NCBI RefSeq assembly: GCF_018524365.1 | Contig: NZ_JAEKFT010000010.1 | Span: 94,345 to 158,344, forward strand | Direction of reading: 5' to 3' | DNA from: Denitromonas iodatirespirans | GTDB taxonomy: Bacteria; Pseudomonadota; Gammaproteobacteria; Burkholderiales; Rhodocyclaceae | Length of the DNA stretch: 64,000 nt | In this document: positions 29,964 to 39,167 of the stretch, one piece after another | Position numbering within the stretch: the first letter of the stretch is position 1 | Layout: every line of letters begins with the position of its first letter | The notes under the pieces: generated by a model | Told to the model about the DNA's origin: nothing | Seen by the model: only the letters and a program-made list of their open reading frames with translations | Database searches by the model: none | Translations under genes and position numbers: made by a program

Positions 29964-31482
29964 CGATCAGGCGCGGGTCGCCCAGGCCCGCGCCGACCTG
30001 CTCGACCTCACCGTTACCACCATCCACCGCGACGATGCCGTATCTGGATCGACGCCGGTGGCCGCCCGCCCGGGCGGCGCGCGTCTGCTGGCCGATGCCA
30101 TGGCCGGGCGCTTCGAGGTGCTGATCATGGAGGGGCTGGATCGCCTCTCGCGCGACCAGGTGGAACAGGAACGCACCGTGCGCCGGTTGGAGCACCGAGG
30201 CATCCGCATTATCGGCGTGGCCGACGGCTACGACTCGGAGGCGGCCGGGCGCAAGATCCACCGCACCATGCGCGGGCTGATCAACGAAATCTACCTGGAC
30301 GACCTGCGGGAGAAGACGCACCGCGGCCTCGCTGGCCAGCTCGCGCGCGGCGGCCACGCCGGCGGGCGGGCCTACGGCTACCGCAGCGTGCGCGATGGCG
30401 ACATCAGCCGCCTCGAGGTGGTGCCCGAGCAAGCCGAGGTGATCCGCTGGATCTACACCCGCTATGCCGAGGGCTGGAGCTGCCAGCGCGTGGCGGCCGA
30501 TCTGAACGCGCGCGGCGTGAAAAGCGGCTTCGGCGGCACCTGGGCGGTGTCGGCGCTGTATGGCTCGCCGAACAAGGGCAGCGGCGTGCTCAACAACGAG
30601 CTCTACATCGGACGGCTGATCTGGAACCGCAGCCAGTACGTGAAAGACCCGGACACCGGCAAGCGGACGCGCATCGACCGCCCGCGCGACGAGTGGCACA
30701 TCGAGGAGCGCCCGGAGCTTCAAATCGTGTCGCACTCGCTGTGGCTGGCCGTGCGCGAGCGCATGGCGCGTCCGACGCGTCAGGGCGGCAACGCCGGCAA
30801 GGGCGCCCGACCGCGATCGCTGTTTGGCGGACTGCTCAAGTGCGGGATCTGCGGCGGCGCCGTGGTGGCCACCAGCGGGCGTCACTACGGCTGCGCCGCC
30901 AGAAAGGACCGCGGCCCGGCCGTGTGCGCCGGCGTGCAGGCCAACCGCCAGAAGGTCGACCAGCGCCTGCTCTACGCCATCCGCGAGGAACTGCTGAGCC
31001 CGTCCGCCATCGCCGAGCTGCAGGAAACGGTAAAAGAAGTGCTCGCCGCCCGCCGGCGCGAGGCGGCCGAACTGGCCCAGGCCGCCCGGGCCCGCATCGC
31101 CGAGCTGGATAGCGAGATTGCCCGCCTGGTGGATGCCGTGGCCACGGTGGGGATATCCCCCGCCCTGACGGCCCGCCTGCAGCAGGCAGAGGCCGAGCGT
31201 GAGCGCGTGACAGCAGAGCAGGATTCCAACGTGCCCGGCGGCGCCGTGATCGACGCGCTGCAGCGCTACCGCAAGCTGCTGGCCGACCTCGAACAGTCCC
31301 TGAGCACAGACACCGACCGCGCCCGCGAGATCCTGCGCCGCATGATCGCCCCGGCCGAGATGGTCGCGCGCGAAGGGCAAGTGTTCGTGGAAATAGAGAC
31401 AGGCCGAGCAGCAATCGCTGTCGGCCTGTCTCTGGGATTGGTTGCGGGGGCAGGACTTGAACCTGCGACCTTCGGGTTATGA
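29902..31482 (+). CDS. int: Large serine recombinase (phage integrase)
   Basis: 526 residues from ATG 29902. The resolvase domain spans about 4-150 with nucleophile Ser11 in YARFSTDRQ and EGLDRLSRDQ. The recombinase domain spans about 165-275 (RGLAGQLARGGHAGGRAYGY). A zinc ribbon has CGIC...C near 310-360, followed by a coiled coil. It is the integrase by position. Its final residues VAGAGLEPATFGL are encoded by the antisense of tRNA-fMet, showing that the gene runs into its own attachment site. Large serine integrases seldom use tRNA genes. Confidence 0.93.
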   Translation: MTNAAIYARFSTDRQNDRSLDDQARVAQARADLLDLTVTTIHRDDAVSGSTPVAARPGGARLLADAMAGRFEVLIMEGLDRLSRDQVEQERTVRRLEHRGIRIIGVADGYDSEAAGRKIHRTMRGLINEIYLDDLREKTHRGLAGQLARGGHAGGRAYGYRSVRDGDISRLEVVPEQAEVIRWIYTRYAEGWSCQRVAADLNARGVKSGFGGTWAVSALYGSPNKGSGVLNNELYIGRLIWNRSQYVKDPDTGKRTRIDRPRDEWHIEERPELQIVSHSLWLAVRERMARPTRQGGNAGKGARPRSLFGGLLKCGICGGAVVATSGRHYGCAARKDRGPAVCAGVQANRQKVDQRLLYAIREELLSPSAIAELQETVKEVLAARRREAAELAQAARARIAELDSEIARLVDAVATVGISPALTARLQQAEAERERVTAEQDSNVPGGAVIDALQRYRKLLADLEQSLSTDTDRAREILRRMIAPAEMVAREGQVFVEIETGRAAIAVGLSLGLVAGAGLEPATFGL

Positions 31483-31490
31483 GCCCGACG
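31439..31490. other. Prophage right attachment site (attR region) within tRNA-fMet
   Basis: The prophage recombinase reads into the tRNA 3' half and stops at 31482, so the crossover must lie within or at the edge of this stretch. The matching copy should be at the left end, beyond position 1. The exact core cannot be defined without the other junction. Confidence 0.6.
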
Positions 31491-31514
31491 AGCTGCCAAC
31501 TGCTCCACCCCGCG
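31439..31514 (-). tRNA. tRNA-fMet (CAT), initiator
   Basis: 76 nt including encoded CCA. The acceptor starts CGCGGGG and ends CCCCGCA-ACCA with the unpaired C1-A72 of initiators. The anticodon stem is GGG-CTCATAA-CCC with the three G-C pairs needed for initiation, and the T arm is GCAGG-TTCAAGT-CCTGC. The recombinase gene overlaps its 3' half on the other strand. The gene is intact after integration, because the prophage restores the 3' end. Confidence 0.97.
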
Positions 31515-31574
31515 TCAGAGAAACGAGACTTTAGACCATTACAGATGTTTCGTCAAGGATCCAAAGCATAAATC

Positions 31575-31650
31575 TGGTGCCGGTTGCAGGAGTCGAACCC
31601 GCGACCTACCGCTTACAAGGCGGTTGCTCTACCAACTGAGCTAAACCGGC
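31575..31650 (-). tRNA. tRNA-Thr (TGT)
   Basis: 76 nt including CCA. The acceptor is GCCGGTT/AACCGGC, the D arm GCTC-AGTTGGTA-GAGC, the anticodon stem CCGCC-TTGTAAG-GCGG with anticodon TGT, and the T arm GCGGG-TTCGACT-CCTGC. It lies 60 bases upstream of tRNA-fMet on the same strand and probably shares a transcript with it. Confidence 0.97.
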
Positions 31651-31659
31651 AGGGCGCAG

Positions 31660-31665
31660 ATTATA
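31660..31665 (-). promoter_or_regulatory. -10 box of the tRNA-Thr/tRNA-fMet promoter
   Basis: A perfect TATAAT on the minus strand, 9 bases before the tRNA-Thr 5' end. No good -35 is visible at the usual distance. Confidence 0.55.
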
Positions 31666-31772
31666 GCGCATACGCAAGAGGCGGCGCATCTGGCGGCTTG
31701 GTGCGTTGCCGCGCGCGCGGCATAATCGGGGGGACGGATCCCGACCCCGCGATCCGCGCCGGAAATCCACGC

Positions 31773-33293
31773 ATGGCACCTGACTCACCGAGCGGACCGC
31801 ACCTGCGCCTGCTCCTTATCGAAGACAGCGCGGACGATGCGTTGCTGCTGATCCACCGTTTCCGCAGCGGCGGCTACCTACTGGATGTGCAGCGTGTCGA
31901 CACGCCCGCGCAGACCGAGGCGGCGCTGCGTTCGCACACCTGGGACGTAGTGATCAGCGATCACGACCTGCCGGGTTTCAGTGCCATTGCCGCGCTGGGA
32001 ATCATCAAACAGCTGGAGCTGGACATCCCCTTCATCATCGTCTCCGGCGCGATCCGCGAGGAGACGGCCATTTCCGCCATGCGCGCTGGCGCGCATGACT
32101 ACCTGAGCAAGAATCGCCTGGAGCGTCTGCTGCCTGCCGTCGAGCGCGAGTTGCGCGAGGCCGAGAACCGTCGCCAGCGTCGTCAGGCCCTGGCGGCACA
32201 GCATGAGGCGGACACGCGTTTCCAGGCGGTGGCGGCCAGTACGCCCGGGGTCATCTTCCAGATGACCCGACTGGGCGACGGGCAGTTGGCCTTTGCCTAT
32301 GCCAGTGACGCGACGGAGATGCTGCTCGGCGTGTCGGTGCGGCAACTGTGTGACGACAGCGCCTGCTTTTCGCGCCTGCTGCTGGAAGACGATCGGGCCG
32401 CACTGGATGCCGCGCTGGTGGCCTCGGCAACGAGCGGCGCCCGGCTCAACTGGGAGGGGCGCATCCACACCGAGGCCGGCGACACCAAGTGGATCAACGT
32501 GCGCGGCTCGGTGCGCTACGACGCCGCCCGGCAGGCGATCTGGGAAGGGGTGATGTGGAACATCACCCACAGCAAGCAGACCGAGTCCGAGCTGCGGGCG
32601 TCACAGGCCCATCTCAAGGCGCTGTCCAACCATTTGCAGTTTGCCAAGGAGGACGAACGCGAACGGATCGCCCGCGATGTGCACGATGTGCTGGGCGGCC
32701 ACCTGGTGGCGCTCAAGTTCTCCGCCTCGCTGATGGCCTCGCGCCTGGACGCGCCGATCGATCAGTTGCGCAGCCAGGTGACGAGCATCGAAACCCTGAT
32801 CGACGAGGCTATCGACACCGTCAGCCGGGTGACGCGCGAGCTGCGGCCGGGCATCTTGAAGGATTTCGGCCTCGCCGCCGCGATCGAGAGCCACGCCGAA
32901 GATTTTGCCAAGCGCACCGGCATCCAGTGCGAGGTGTTGTGCGCGGACGACGACATCGCCCTGCCCGAGGCCGAATCGATCGCCCTGTTCCGCATCTTCC
33001 AGGAGTCGCTGACCAACGTCAGCAAGCATGCCAAGGCGCAACATGTCGAGATCCGCTTGATCCATACCGGCGACGGCGTCAGCCTCGAGGTGGGCGACGA
33101 CGGCGTCGGCCTGGGCCATGCCGATCTGGCCAAGCCGCACTCCTTCGGGTTGCGCGGCATCCGCGAGCGGGTCACCAGCCTCGGCGGCTGTGTCGACATC
33201 GGCAACCGGATCCCGCGGGGCACCCGCCTGCAGGTCGTCCTGCCCTTGCCCGCCCCGCTTTCGACCCTCGCACCTCAGGAGCCTTCTGCATGA
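31773..33293 (+). CDS. Hybrid sensor histidine kinase (receiver, PAS, HisKA_3, HATPase)
   Basis: 506 residues from ATG 31773. A receiver domain covers about 10-130 with phosphoacceptor Asp near 63 (VVISDHDLPG), a PAS domain about 150-270, HisKA_3 about 295-360 with the His in RIARDVHDVLGGHL, and a NarX-type HATPase about 400-495 (NVSKHAKA, GDDGVGLG, SFGLRGIRERV). There is no membrane segment, so it is cytoplasmic. The stop overlaps the response-regulator start (ATGA), so the two form a pair. The signal is unknown. Confidence 0.93.
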   Translation: MAPDSPSGPHLRLLLIEDSADDALLLIHRFRSGGYLLDVQRVDTPAQTEAALRSHTWDVVISDHDLPGFSAIAALGIIKQLELDIPFIIVSGAIREETAISAMRAGAHDYLSKNRLERLLPAVERELREAENRRQRRQALAAQHEADTRFQAVAASTPGVIFQMTRLGDGQLAFAYASDATEMLLGVSVRQLCDDSACFSRLLLEDDRAALDAALVASATSGARLNWEGRIHTEAGDTKWINVRGSVRYDAARQAIWEGVMWNITHSKQTESELRASQAHLKALSNHLQFAKEDERERIARDVHDVLGGHLVALKFSASLMASRLDAPIDQLRSQVTSIETLIDEAIDTVSRVTRELRPGILKDFGLAAAIESHAEDFAKRTGIQCEVLCADDDIALPEAESIALFRIFQESLTNVSKHAKAQHVEIRLIHTGDGVSLEVGDDGVGLGHADLAKPHSFGLRGIRERVTSLGGCVDIGNRIPRGTRLQVVLPLPAPLSTLAPQEPSA

Positions 33294-33931
33294 GCAAGCG
33301 CATCCGCGTGATGATCGCCGACGACCACGCCATTGTCCGCCAGGGCCTGCGTCAGATTCTGTCGGACATCGAAGACATGGAAGTGGCCGGCGAGGCCTGC
33401 AATGGTGTCGACGCCTTGCAGCTGAGTCGCGACGGCCAGTGGGACGTGGTGCTGATGGACGTCTCCATGCCCGACCGCAACGGCATCGACGCGCTCAAGC
33501 TGATCCGCAAGGAGCAGCCCAAGCTGCCGATCCTGATCCTCAGCATGTACCCCGAGGAGCAATACGCCATTCGCGCGCTCAAGGCCGGTGCCGCCGGCTA
33601 TCTGACCAAGCAGAGCGCACCGGAGCAGCTGGTCACCGCCATCCGCCAGGTGGCCAGCGGCAAGAAATATGTCAGCGCCTCGCTGGCCATGGAACTGGCC
33701 GAAGCCATTGGCGAAGACACCGACCGCCCCCTGCACGAGAAGCTCTCCGATCGCGAGTACCAAACGCTGTGCATGATCGCCTCGGGCAAGACGCTGACCC
33801 AGATCGCCGAGGAGCTCAATCTGAGCGTCAAGACCGTGAGCGTCTACCGGGCCCGTCTGCTGGAGAAAATGCACTTGCGCAACAATGCCGAGATCACGCA
33901 TTACGGCCTGAAGTTCGGCCTCGTCGAATAA
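33290..33931 (+). CDS. NarL/FixJ-type response regulator
   Basis: 213 residues. The receiver has DDH at 11-13, phosphoacceptor Asp57 (VVLMDVSMPD) and Lys in AAGYLTKQ. The LuxR HTH is at about 148-205 (LSDREYQTLCMIASGKTLTQIAEELNLSVKTVSVYRARLLEKM). It is the partner of the upstream kinase. A TGCCGCC-AAA-GGCGGCA hairpin follows at 33940-33956 without a T run. Confidence 0.95.
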   Translation: MSKRIRVMIADDHAIVRQGLRQILSDIEDMEVAGEACNGVDALQLSRDGQWDVVLMDVSMPDRNGIDALKLIRKEQPKLPILILSMYPEEQYAIRALKAGAAGYLTKQSAPEQLVTAIRQVASGKKYVSASLAMELAEAIGEDTDRPLHEKLSDREYQTLCMIASGKTLTQIAEELNLSVKTVSVYRARLLEKMHLRNNAEITHYGLKFGLVE

Positions 33932-33939
33932 GCCCCGAT

Positions 33940-33956
33940 TGCCGCCAAAGGCGGCA
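33940..33956 (+). terminator. Hairpin after the response regulator
   Basis: TGCCGCC-AAA-GGCGGCA, a perfect 7-bp stem with a 3-base loop, 8 bases after the stop. There is no U tract, so it may act as a weak or Rho-assisted terminator or as an mRNA 3' stabiliser. Confidence 0.5.
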
Positions 33957-34072
33957 TGGGCCGTGCATTTTCGCGCGCGACGATGCCTCGAAACACGCTA
34001 AAGTAAGCGCTCCTGCAACCGTATTTCACGGGACTGCCCGCACTTCTTTTTTCTACAGGCGCGATCCTAACG

Positions 34073-35845
34073 ATGGCGGATTTCTCCACTCCCTCTGAAA
34101 TCGCACGCGAGTCACTCAAGCGGCTGGCACTCGATCGTGTCGCGCCGACCCCCGACAACTACCGCGCCTACTACCATCGCATTGCCGGCACCAAGGACGA
34201 CGACTGCTTCCCCGAGCAGGCCTTTCGCCGCATTGCCGCCGAGCTGCCGCGGCGCTCGCCGGCCCAGCAGCGCTTTGCGCAACGCTTTGAGTCGGCCATC
34301 GGTAACCAGTCCTGGCCGCCGCTGCGTGCCGCGATGATCGAGCTGGCCGAGGCCACCGATGCTCAGGAAATGCCCTGGGCGCCGCTGATCCAGCAAATCG
34401 TCGAGCAGATGGACCGCCACCATGCAGCCTTTACCAAGGCACGCAAGAAAGAATCGCTCAAGCATGTTCTCGACGCCTCCGGCGCGGGCGCTGGCGTGCT
34501 CCACACCCGCCTCGGCAATCTGCTTAAGCACTGGTCGACAGCCGCCGGGTCCGAGGTGGCCGAAAGCTTCGCGCCGGTAGCCGACACCCCCGCGGCCGCG
34601 CCGATCGCCCCGGCCACCACCGCCGCGGCGCCGTTGCCGGCGGTAGAGGTTCCGCCCGAACTGGCCAAGGCGCTGGACGAACTGTTCACGCGCGGCGTGG
34701 GCGCACTGCTGGCCGACGCGCCCGATCTGCAAGCCCGGATCGCGAGCTTCGGCAACCGCCTCAACCCCTGGCCGACCCGCGACGCTCAACCGCAGCTGCT
34801 GGCCGACCTGCATGAGCTGATCCTCAAGCTCGAATGGACCGGCGAAGACCAGTCGGGCATTCGCCGCGCCCTGGTCGCGCTGCTGCAGCTGCTGATCGAC
34901 AACATCAGCAAGCTGGTGATCGACGACCAATGGCTCACCGGCCAGCTCAGCGTGGTCAGCGAAGCCTTCTCCCAGCCGCTCGACATCCGCATCCTGGACG
35001 AAGTCGAGCGCCGCCTGCGCGACGTCATCGATCAGCAGGGCCGCATCAAGCAAGAGCTGACCGATGCCCAGCTGCGCCTCAAGCAGATGCTCGCCGGCTT
35101 CGTCGACCGGCTGGCCGACATGAGCGAATCGGCCGGCAGCTTTCACGACAACCTGGAGCGCTCCTCGGCCCGCATCGCCCAGGCCAAGGACATCAGCGAA
35201 CTGTCCAACGTCATCGAAGACATGCTGCGCGAGACCCGCGTCGTCCAGGAAGGCGCGCGCCGCTCGCGCGACGATCTGGCCTCGCTGCAAGAGAAGGTCG
35301 AGCAAGCCAACGTCGAGATCAGCAAGCTCCAGCACGAGCTGCATCACACCAGCGAACTGGTCCGCCACGACCCGCTCACCGGCGCCCTCAACCGCAAGGG
35401 GCTCGACGAAGCCCTGGAGCGAGAAATCGCGCGCGCCCGCCGCCGCGACACCCCGCTGTGCGTCGGCCTGCTCGACGTCGACAACTTCAAGCGCATCAAC
35501 GACACCCACGGCCATCATGCCGGCGACGCCGCGCTCCAGCACCTGGCCGACGTCATCCGCGCCAACCTCCGCCCGCAAGACAGCCTGGGCCGCTACGGCG
35601 GCGAAGAGTTCATCGTCGTGCTGCCCGACACCGACGTCGAACACGCCGTGGCCGCCATCACCCGTCTGCAACGCGCCCTGACCACCCGCTACTTCCTGGC
35701 CGAAGGGCAGAAGCTGCTGATCACCTTCAGCGCCGGCGTCGCCCGCCTCGAAGCCGACGAAGCCGCCGCGGTCGCCATCGATCGCGCCGACAAGGCCATG
35801 TACCGCGCCAAGCGCGCCGGCAAGAACCGCGTGATGCTGGCCTGA
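34073..35845 (+). CDS. Diguanylate cyclase (GGDEF) with long helical N-terminus
   Basis: 590 residues. Residues 1-420 lack membrane segments and form helices with a coiled coil near 320-420 (ARRSRDDLASLQEKVEQANVEISKLQHEL). The GGDEF domain is at about 425-588: HDPLTGALNRKGLDE, CVGLLDVDNFKRINDTHGH and RYGGEEF near residue 508. The active-site GGEEF is intact. It should make c-di-GMP. An Ala/Pro linker lies near 170-200. It is probably monocistronic, with 141 bases upstream and 67 downstream. Confidence 0.93.
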   Translation: MADFSTPSEIARESLKRLALDRVAPTPDNYRAYYHRIAGTKDDDCFPEQAFRRIAAELPRRSPAQQRFAQRFESAIGNQSWPPLRAAMIELAEATDAQEMPWAPLIQQIVEQMDRHHAAFTKARKKESLKHVLDASGAGAGVLHTRLGNLLKHWSTAAGSEVAESFAPVADTPAAAPIAPATTAAAPLPAVEVPPELAKALDELFTRGVGALLADAPDLQARIASFGNRLNPWPTRDAQPQLLADLHELILKLEWTGEDQSGIRRALVALLQLLIDNISKLVIDDQWLTGQLSVVSEAFSQPLDIRILDEVERRLRDVIDQQGRIKQELTDAQLRLKQMLAGFVDRLADMSESAGSFHDNLERSSARIAQAKDISELSNVIEDMLRETRVVQEGARRSRDDLASLQEKVEQANVEISKLQHELHHTSELVRHDPLTGALNRKGLDEALEREIARARRRDTPLCVGLLDVDNFKRINDTHGHHAGDAALQHLADVIRANLRPQDSLGRYGGEEFIVVLPDTDVEHAVAAITRLQRALTTRYFLAEGQKLLITFSAGVARLEADEAAAVAIDRADKAMYRAKRAGKNRVMLA

Positions 35846-35912
35846 GGCCGCATCGCCACGGCGGGCATGCCAAAATGGGTGCCCGACCTTTCCTCCGACT
35901 GCGCCTCCGACC

Positions 35913-36563
35913 ATGCCCCGCGACACCCACATCATCTTCGATCTCGACGGCACGCTGATCGACTCCGCCCCCGCGATCCTGGCCAGCTTCCAGGCCGCCT
36001 TCGCCGCCGCCGGCCGCACGCCGGTGCGCCCCATCACCGCCGACATCATCGGCCCGCCGCTGAACGAAACCCTGCAACTGCTCTCCGGCACGACCGATGC
36101 GCAAGTGCTGTCGACACTCACCGAGCACTTCAAGGCCGCCTATGACGACGACGGCCTCACGCAGACCCTCGCCTACCCCGGCGTCGAGGCCATGCTGCAC
36201 GCCCTGCACGATCGCGGCATCGCCCTCCATATCGCCACCAACAAGCGCCTCTTCCCCACCCTGCGCATCCTCGATCTGTTGGGCTGGCGCCCGCTGTTCG
36301 AGAGCGTCTACGCCCTCGACATGGTCACCCCGCGCATCCGCGACAAGGCCACCATGATCGAGCGCCTGCTCGACGAACAGCACATCGACCCCAAGCACGC
36401 CGCCTACGTGGGCGATCGCCTGGAGGACGGCGAAGCGGCCAACGCCAACGCGCTGCCCTTCTTCGCCGCCACCTGGGGTTACGGGGCGATCGATCCGGAC
36501 GCCCTCGCGCCGGGCTGGACGCATCTGCCCACACCGTCGCCGGATCTGCTGCCCGGCCGGTGA
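35913..36563 (+). CDS. HAD phosphatase, phosphoglycolate phosphatase-like
   Basis: 216 residues. Motif I IIFDLDGTLIDSAPAI gives the nucleophile Asp near residue 10. The helical cap is at about 20-85. Motif II is HIATNKR, motif III is the Lys in RDKATMIE, and motif IV is YVGDRLEDGEAA. It belongs to the Gph/PGP subfamily. Phosphoglycolate is the usual substrate, but other small phosphates are possible. It may be a housekeeping gene unrelated to the sugar operon that starts 88 bases later. Confidence 0.88.
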   Translation: MPRDTHIIFDLDGTLIDSAPAILASFQAAFAAAGRTPVRPITADIIGPPLNETLQLLSGTTDAQVLSTLTEHFKAAYDDDGLTQTLAYPGVEAMLHALHDRGIALHIATNKRLFPTLRILDLLGWRPLFESVYALDMVTPRIRDKATMIERLLDEQHIDPKHAAYVGDRLEDGEAANANALPFFAATWGYGAIDPDALAPGWTHLPTPSPDLLPGR

Positions 36564-36650
36564 ATTGGGGGCAAAACTTCCGCTTGTTTCCCCCATCGAT
36601 AGGCCGTGTTGCCGCTACCATGTGCCATAAAGATCAATGGGCGCCCCTCT

Positions 36651-37424
36651 ATGAAAGCAGTCATCCTCGCCGGCGGTCTCGGTAGCCGGCTGTCGGAAGA
36701 AACCCATCTCAAGCCGAAACCGATGGTCGAGATCGGCGGGCGGCCGATCCTCTGGCATCTGATGAAGCTCTTCACCTGCCACGGCGTCACCGAGTTCATC
36801 ATCTGCCTGGGCTACAAGGGCTACGTGGTGAAGGAGTACTTCGCCAACTACTTCCTGCACACCTCCGACGTCACCTTCGACCTCGCCAACAACGCCATGG
36901 AAGTGCACGAACAGCACGCCGAGCCCTGGCGCGTCACCCTGGTCGACACCGGCGAGCACACCATGACCGGCGGCCGCCTGGCCCGGGTGCGGCGTTATCT
37001 CGATGGCGAAGAGGCCTTCTTCTTCACCTACGGCGACGGCCTCGGCAATGTCGACCTCACCGCCCTGGCCCGCCACCACAAGGCGCACGGCAAACTGGCC
37101 ACCGTCACCGCAGTCGCCCCGCCCGGGCGCTTCGGTACGCTGGCGCTCGACGGCGACGCGGTCGCCGGCTTCACCGAAAAACCGGCCGGCGACGGCAACC
37201 TCATCAACGGCGGCTTCTTTGTGCTCTCGCCCGAGGTCATCGACACCATCGCCGACGACGCCACCACCTGGGAGAACGAACCGGTGGCCGAACTGATCCG
37301 CCGCGACGAGCTGCGCGCCTGGCGCCACCACGGCTTCTGGCAGCCGATGGACACCCTGCGCGAAAAGAACCTGCTCGAAAGCTTGTGGGCCTCCGGCAAG
37401 GCGCCCTGGAAATGCTGGAACTGA
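36651..37424 (+). CDS. rfbF: Glucose-1-phosphate cytidylyltransferase
   Basis: 257 residues from ATG 36651, the normal RfbF/DdhA length. The signature [39 protein letters not shown] holds the nucleotide-binding loop; [15 protein letters not shown] and [15 protein letters not shown] are typical of the family. It makes CDP-glucose from CTP and glucose-1-phosphate, the first step of CDP-deoxysugar synthesis. The stop overlaps the rfbG start. Confidence 0.96.
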   Translation: MKAVILAGGLGSRLSEETHLKPKPMVEIGGRPILWHLMKLFTCHGVTEFIICLGYKGYVVKEYFANYFLHTSDVTFDLANNAMEVHEQHAEPWRVTLVDTGEHTMTGGRLARVRRYLDGEEAFFFTYGDGLGNVDLTALARHHKAHGKLATVTAVAPPGRFGTLALDGDAVAGFTEKPAGDGNLINGGFFVLSPEVIDTIADDATTWENEPVAELIRRDELRAWRHHGFWQPMDTLREKNLLESLWASGKAPWKCWN

Positions 37425-38527
37425 TCCGCCGCAGCTTCGCTGGCCGGCGCGTTTTCCTGACCGGCCACACCGGCTTCAAGGGAAGCTGGCTGAGCCTGTG
37501 GCTCACCCATCTGGGCGCCGAGGTCTTCGGCTACGCGCTGGCCCCCGACACCACGCCCGACCTGTTCTCGCTGGCCGGCATCGACCGCCGTGTCGACGCC
37601 ACCCTCGGCGACATCCGCGACGCCGACGCCCTGGCCGCCGCACTGGCCCGGGCCCGCCCCGACATCGTGCTGCACCTGGCCGCCCAGCCGCTGGTGCGCC
37701 TGTCCTACCGCGAACCGGTGGCCACCTTCGCCACCAACGTGATGGGCACCGCCCATCTGCTCGACGCCGTGCGCCGTGTCGACACGGTGCGTGCGGTCGT
37801 GGTGGTCAGCAGCGACAAGTGCTACGACAACCGCCCCGGCAAGCTGCCGGCCGGCGGTTTTCGCGAAAGCGACGCGATGGGCGGCGCCGACCCCTACAGC
37901 GCCAGCAAGGGCTGCACCGAGCTGGTGGTCGAGGCTTGGCGGTCGAGCTTCTTCCCGCCCGAGCGCTTCACCGAGCATGGGGTCGCGCTGGCTTCGGCGC
38001 GCGCCGGCAACGTCATCGGCGGCGGCGACTGGGCCGAAGACCGGCTGATCCCCGACATGGTCCGCGCCTTCGGCCAGGGCCGCTCGGCCCTCATTCGCAA
38101 TCCCGCCGCCGTGCGCCCCTGGCAGCATGTGCTCGAACCGCTGTGGGGCTATCTGCTGCTCACCGCCCGCCTGCTCGAGGCGGGCGCGACCCATGCCTCG
38201 GGCTGGAATTTCGGTCCCGACAACCGCGACGCGCTGCCGGTGGCCGAGGTTGCCGACGCGCTGTGCCGCCACTGGGGCGACGATGCCCGCTGGCACACCG
38301 ACACCCCGCCCGCCGACGCCCCGCACGAAGCCGCGCTGCTGCGCCTCGACTGCACCCGCGCCCGCCAGGATCTCGGCTGGCAGCCGGTCTGCCCCCTGCC
38401 CGAAGCGCTGGCGCGCACCGCCCGCTGGTACCGCGACATGCAGCAAGGTGCCGATGCCGCCACCCAGTGCCTGGCGCAGATCGCCGCGCAGGAAGCCGCC
38501 ATCGCCGCGCTCGGGAGTGCGGCATGA
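37412..38527 (+). CDS. rfbG: CDP-glucose 4,6-dehydratase
   Basis: 371 residues from ATG 37412, overlapping rfbF by 13 bases. It is a short-chain dehydrogenase/reductase: [15 protein letters not shown] (NAD loop), [20 protein letters not shown] and the YSASKG Tyr/Lys pair, with NVIGGGDW following. It converts CDP-glucose to CDP-4-dehydro-6-deoxyglucose. No ddhC-type 3-dehydrase follows, so the product is probably a 6-deoxy rather than a 3,6-dideoxy sugar. Confidence 0.95.
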   Translation: MLELIRRSFAGRRVFLTGHTGFKGSWLSLWLTHLGAEVFGYALAPDTTPDLFSLAGIDRRVDATLGDIRDADALAAALARARPDIVLHLAAQPLVRLSYREPVATFATNVMGTAHLLDAVRRVDTVRAVVVVSSDKCYDNRPGKLPAGGFRESDAMGGADPYSASKGCTELVVEAWRSSFFPPERFTEHGVALASARAGNVIGGGDWAEDRLIPDMVRAFGQGRSALIRNPAAVRPWQHVLEPLWGYLLLTARLLEAGATHASGWNFGPDNRDALPVAEVADALCRHWGDDARWHTDTPPADAPHEAALLRLDCTRARQDLGWQPVCPLPEALARTARWYRDMQQGADAATQCLAQIAAQEAAIAALGSAA

Positions 38528-38579
38528 GCGCGCCCCGCCCCCGAAGCGAACGTCGCGCCAGCGACAGGAGGGTCATTCT

Positions 38580-39167
38580 GTGAACCGTCCGGATGCCTGG
38601 GTCGCCGACGGCCGCTTCCTCGTCGAAGACACCCCCCTGCCCGGCCTCCAGCGCATCCGGCGCAAACCGCTGGCAGACGCGCGCGGCAGCCTGGAGCGGC
38701 TGTATTGCGCCAGCCTCTTCGCCGCCTGCGGCATCGACACGCCGATCGCCCAGATCAACCGCACCTGCACCCGCGCCGCCGGCACCGTCCGCGGCCTGCA
38801 CTTTCAGCATCCGCCGCATGCGGAGGTCAAGTTCGTGCAGTGCCTGCGCGGCGAGGTGTTCGACGTGGCGGTCGACCTGCGCGCCGGCTCGCCGACCTTC
38901 CTGCACTGGCATGCCGAGCGGCTGTCGCAGGACAACGCCACCGGCCTGCTCATCCCCGAGGGTTTCGCCCATGGCCTGCAGACCCTCGCCGACGACACCG
39001 AACTGCTCTACCTGCACACCGCGCCCTACACGCCGCAAGCCGAAGGCGGCCTCGACGCGCTCGACCCGCGCCTGGCCATCGACTGGCCGCTGCCCGTCGG
39101 CGAGCGCTCCGAGCGCGATCGCAGCCTGCCCCGCCTCCGTCCGGATTTCACAGGTCTGATCCCATGA
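38580..39167 (+). CDS. dTDP-4-dehydrorhamnose 3,5-epimerase-like (RmlC/RfbC family)
   Basis: 195 residues from GTG 38580, chosen because ACAGGAGGG lies 7 bases upstream and no ATG is better placed. RTCTRAAGTVRGLHFQHPPHAEVKFVQCLRGEVFDVAVDLR is the RmlC core with the catalytic His and Asp, and GFAHGLQTL follows. It would epimerise the 4-keto sugar at C3 and/or C5 to give an L-type or rearranged 6-deoxysugar. The stop overlaps the next start (ATGA). Confidence 0.88.
   Translation: MNRPDAWVADGRFLVEDTPLPGLQRIRRKPLADARGSLERLYCASLFAACGIDTPIAQINRTCTRAAGTVRGLHFQHPPHAEVKFVQCLRGEVFDVAVDLRAGSPTFLHWHAERLSQDNATGLLIPEGFAHGLQTLADDTELLYLHTAPYTPQAEGGLDALDPRLAIDWPLPVGERSERDRSLPRLRPDFTGLIP

Larger units (their letters stand above)
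1..31514. mobile_element. P2-like prophage, right-hand part (left end outside window)
   Basis: The gene order lysis - R - S - V W J I H G - FI FII - E T U D - regulators - Ogr - primase - recombinase matches P2-type myophages, with lysis and regulatory modules rearranged. The right boundary is the tRNA-fMet gene, into whose 3' half the recombinase reading frame extends. Portal, terminase and capsid genes are absent, so the prophage must continue left of position 1. All late genes are on the plus strand and intact. The only minus-strand genes are cargo genes and the repressor. Whether it is inducible cannot be told from this part. Confidence 0.93.

Noticed and set aside
29902..31482. Transposon resolvase of a separate element
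   Set aside because: Its length, recombinase and zinc-ribbon domains, and its position at the tRNA boundary fit a phage integrase better.
34112..36133. 673-residue minus-strand frame
   Set aside because: Antisense shadow of the diguanylate cyclase and HAD genes; it shows no domain and no ribosome site.
38524..38583. 19-residue open frame between rfbG and the epimerase
   Set aside because: Its end overlaps the epimerase ribosome site and GTG start, and it is too short to support as a gene.
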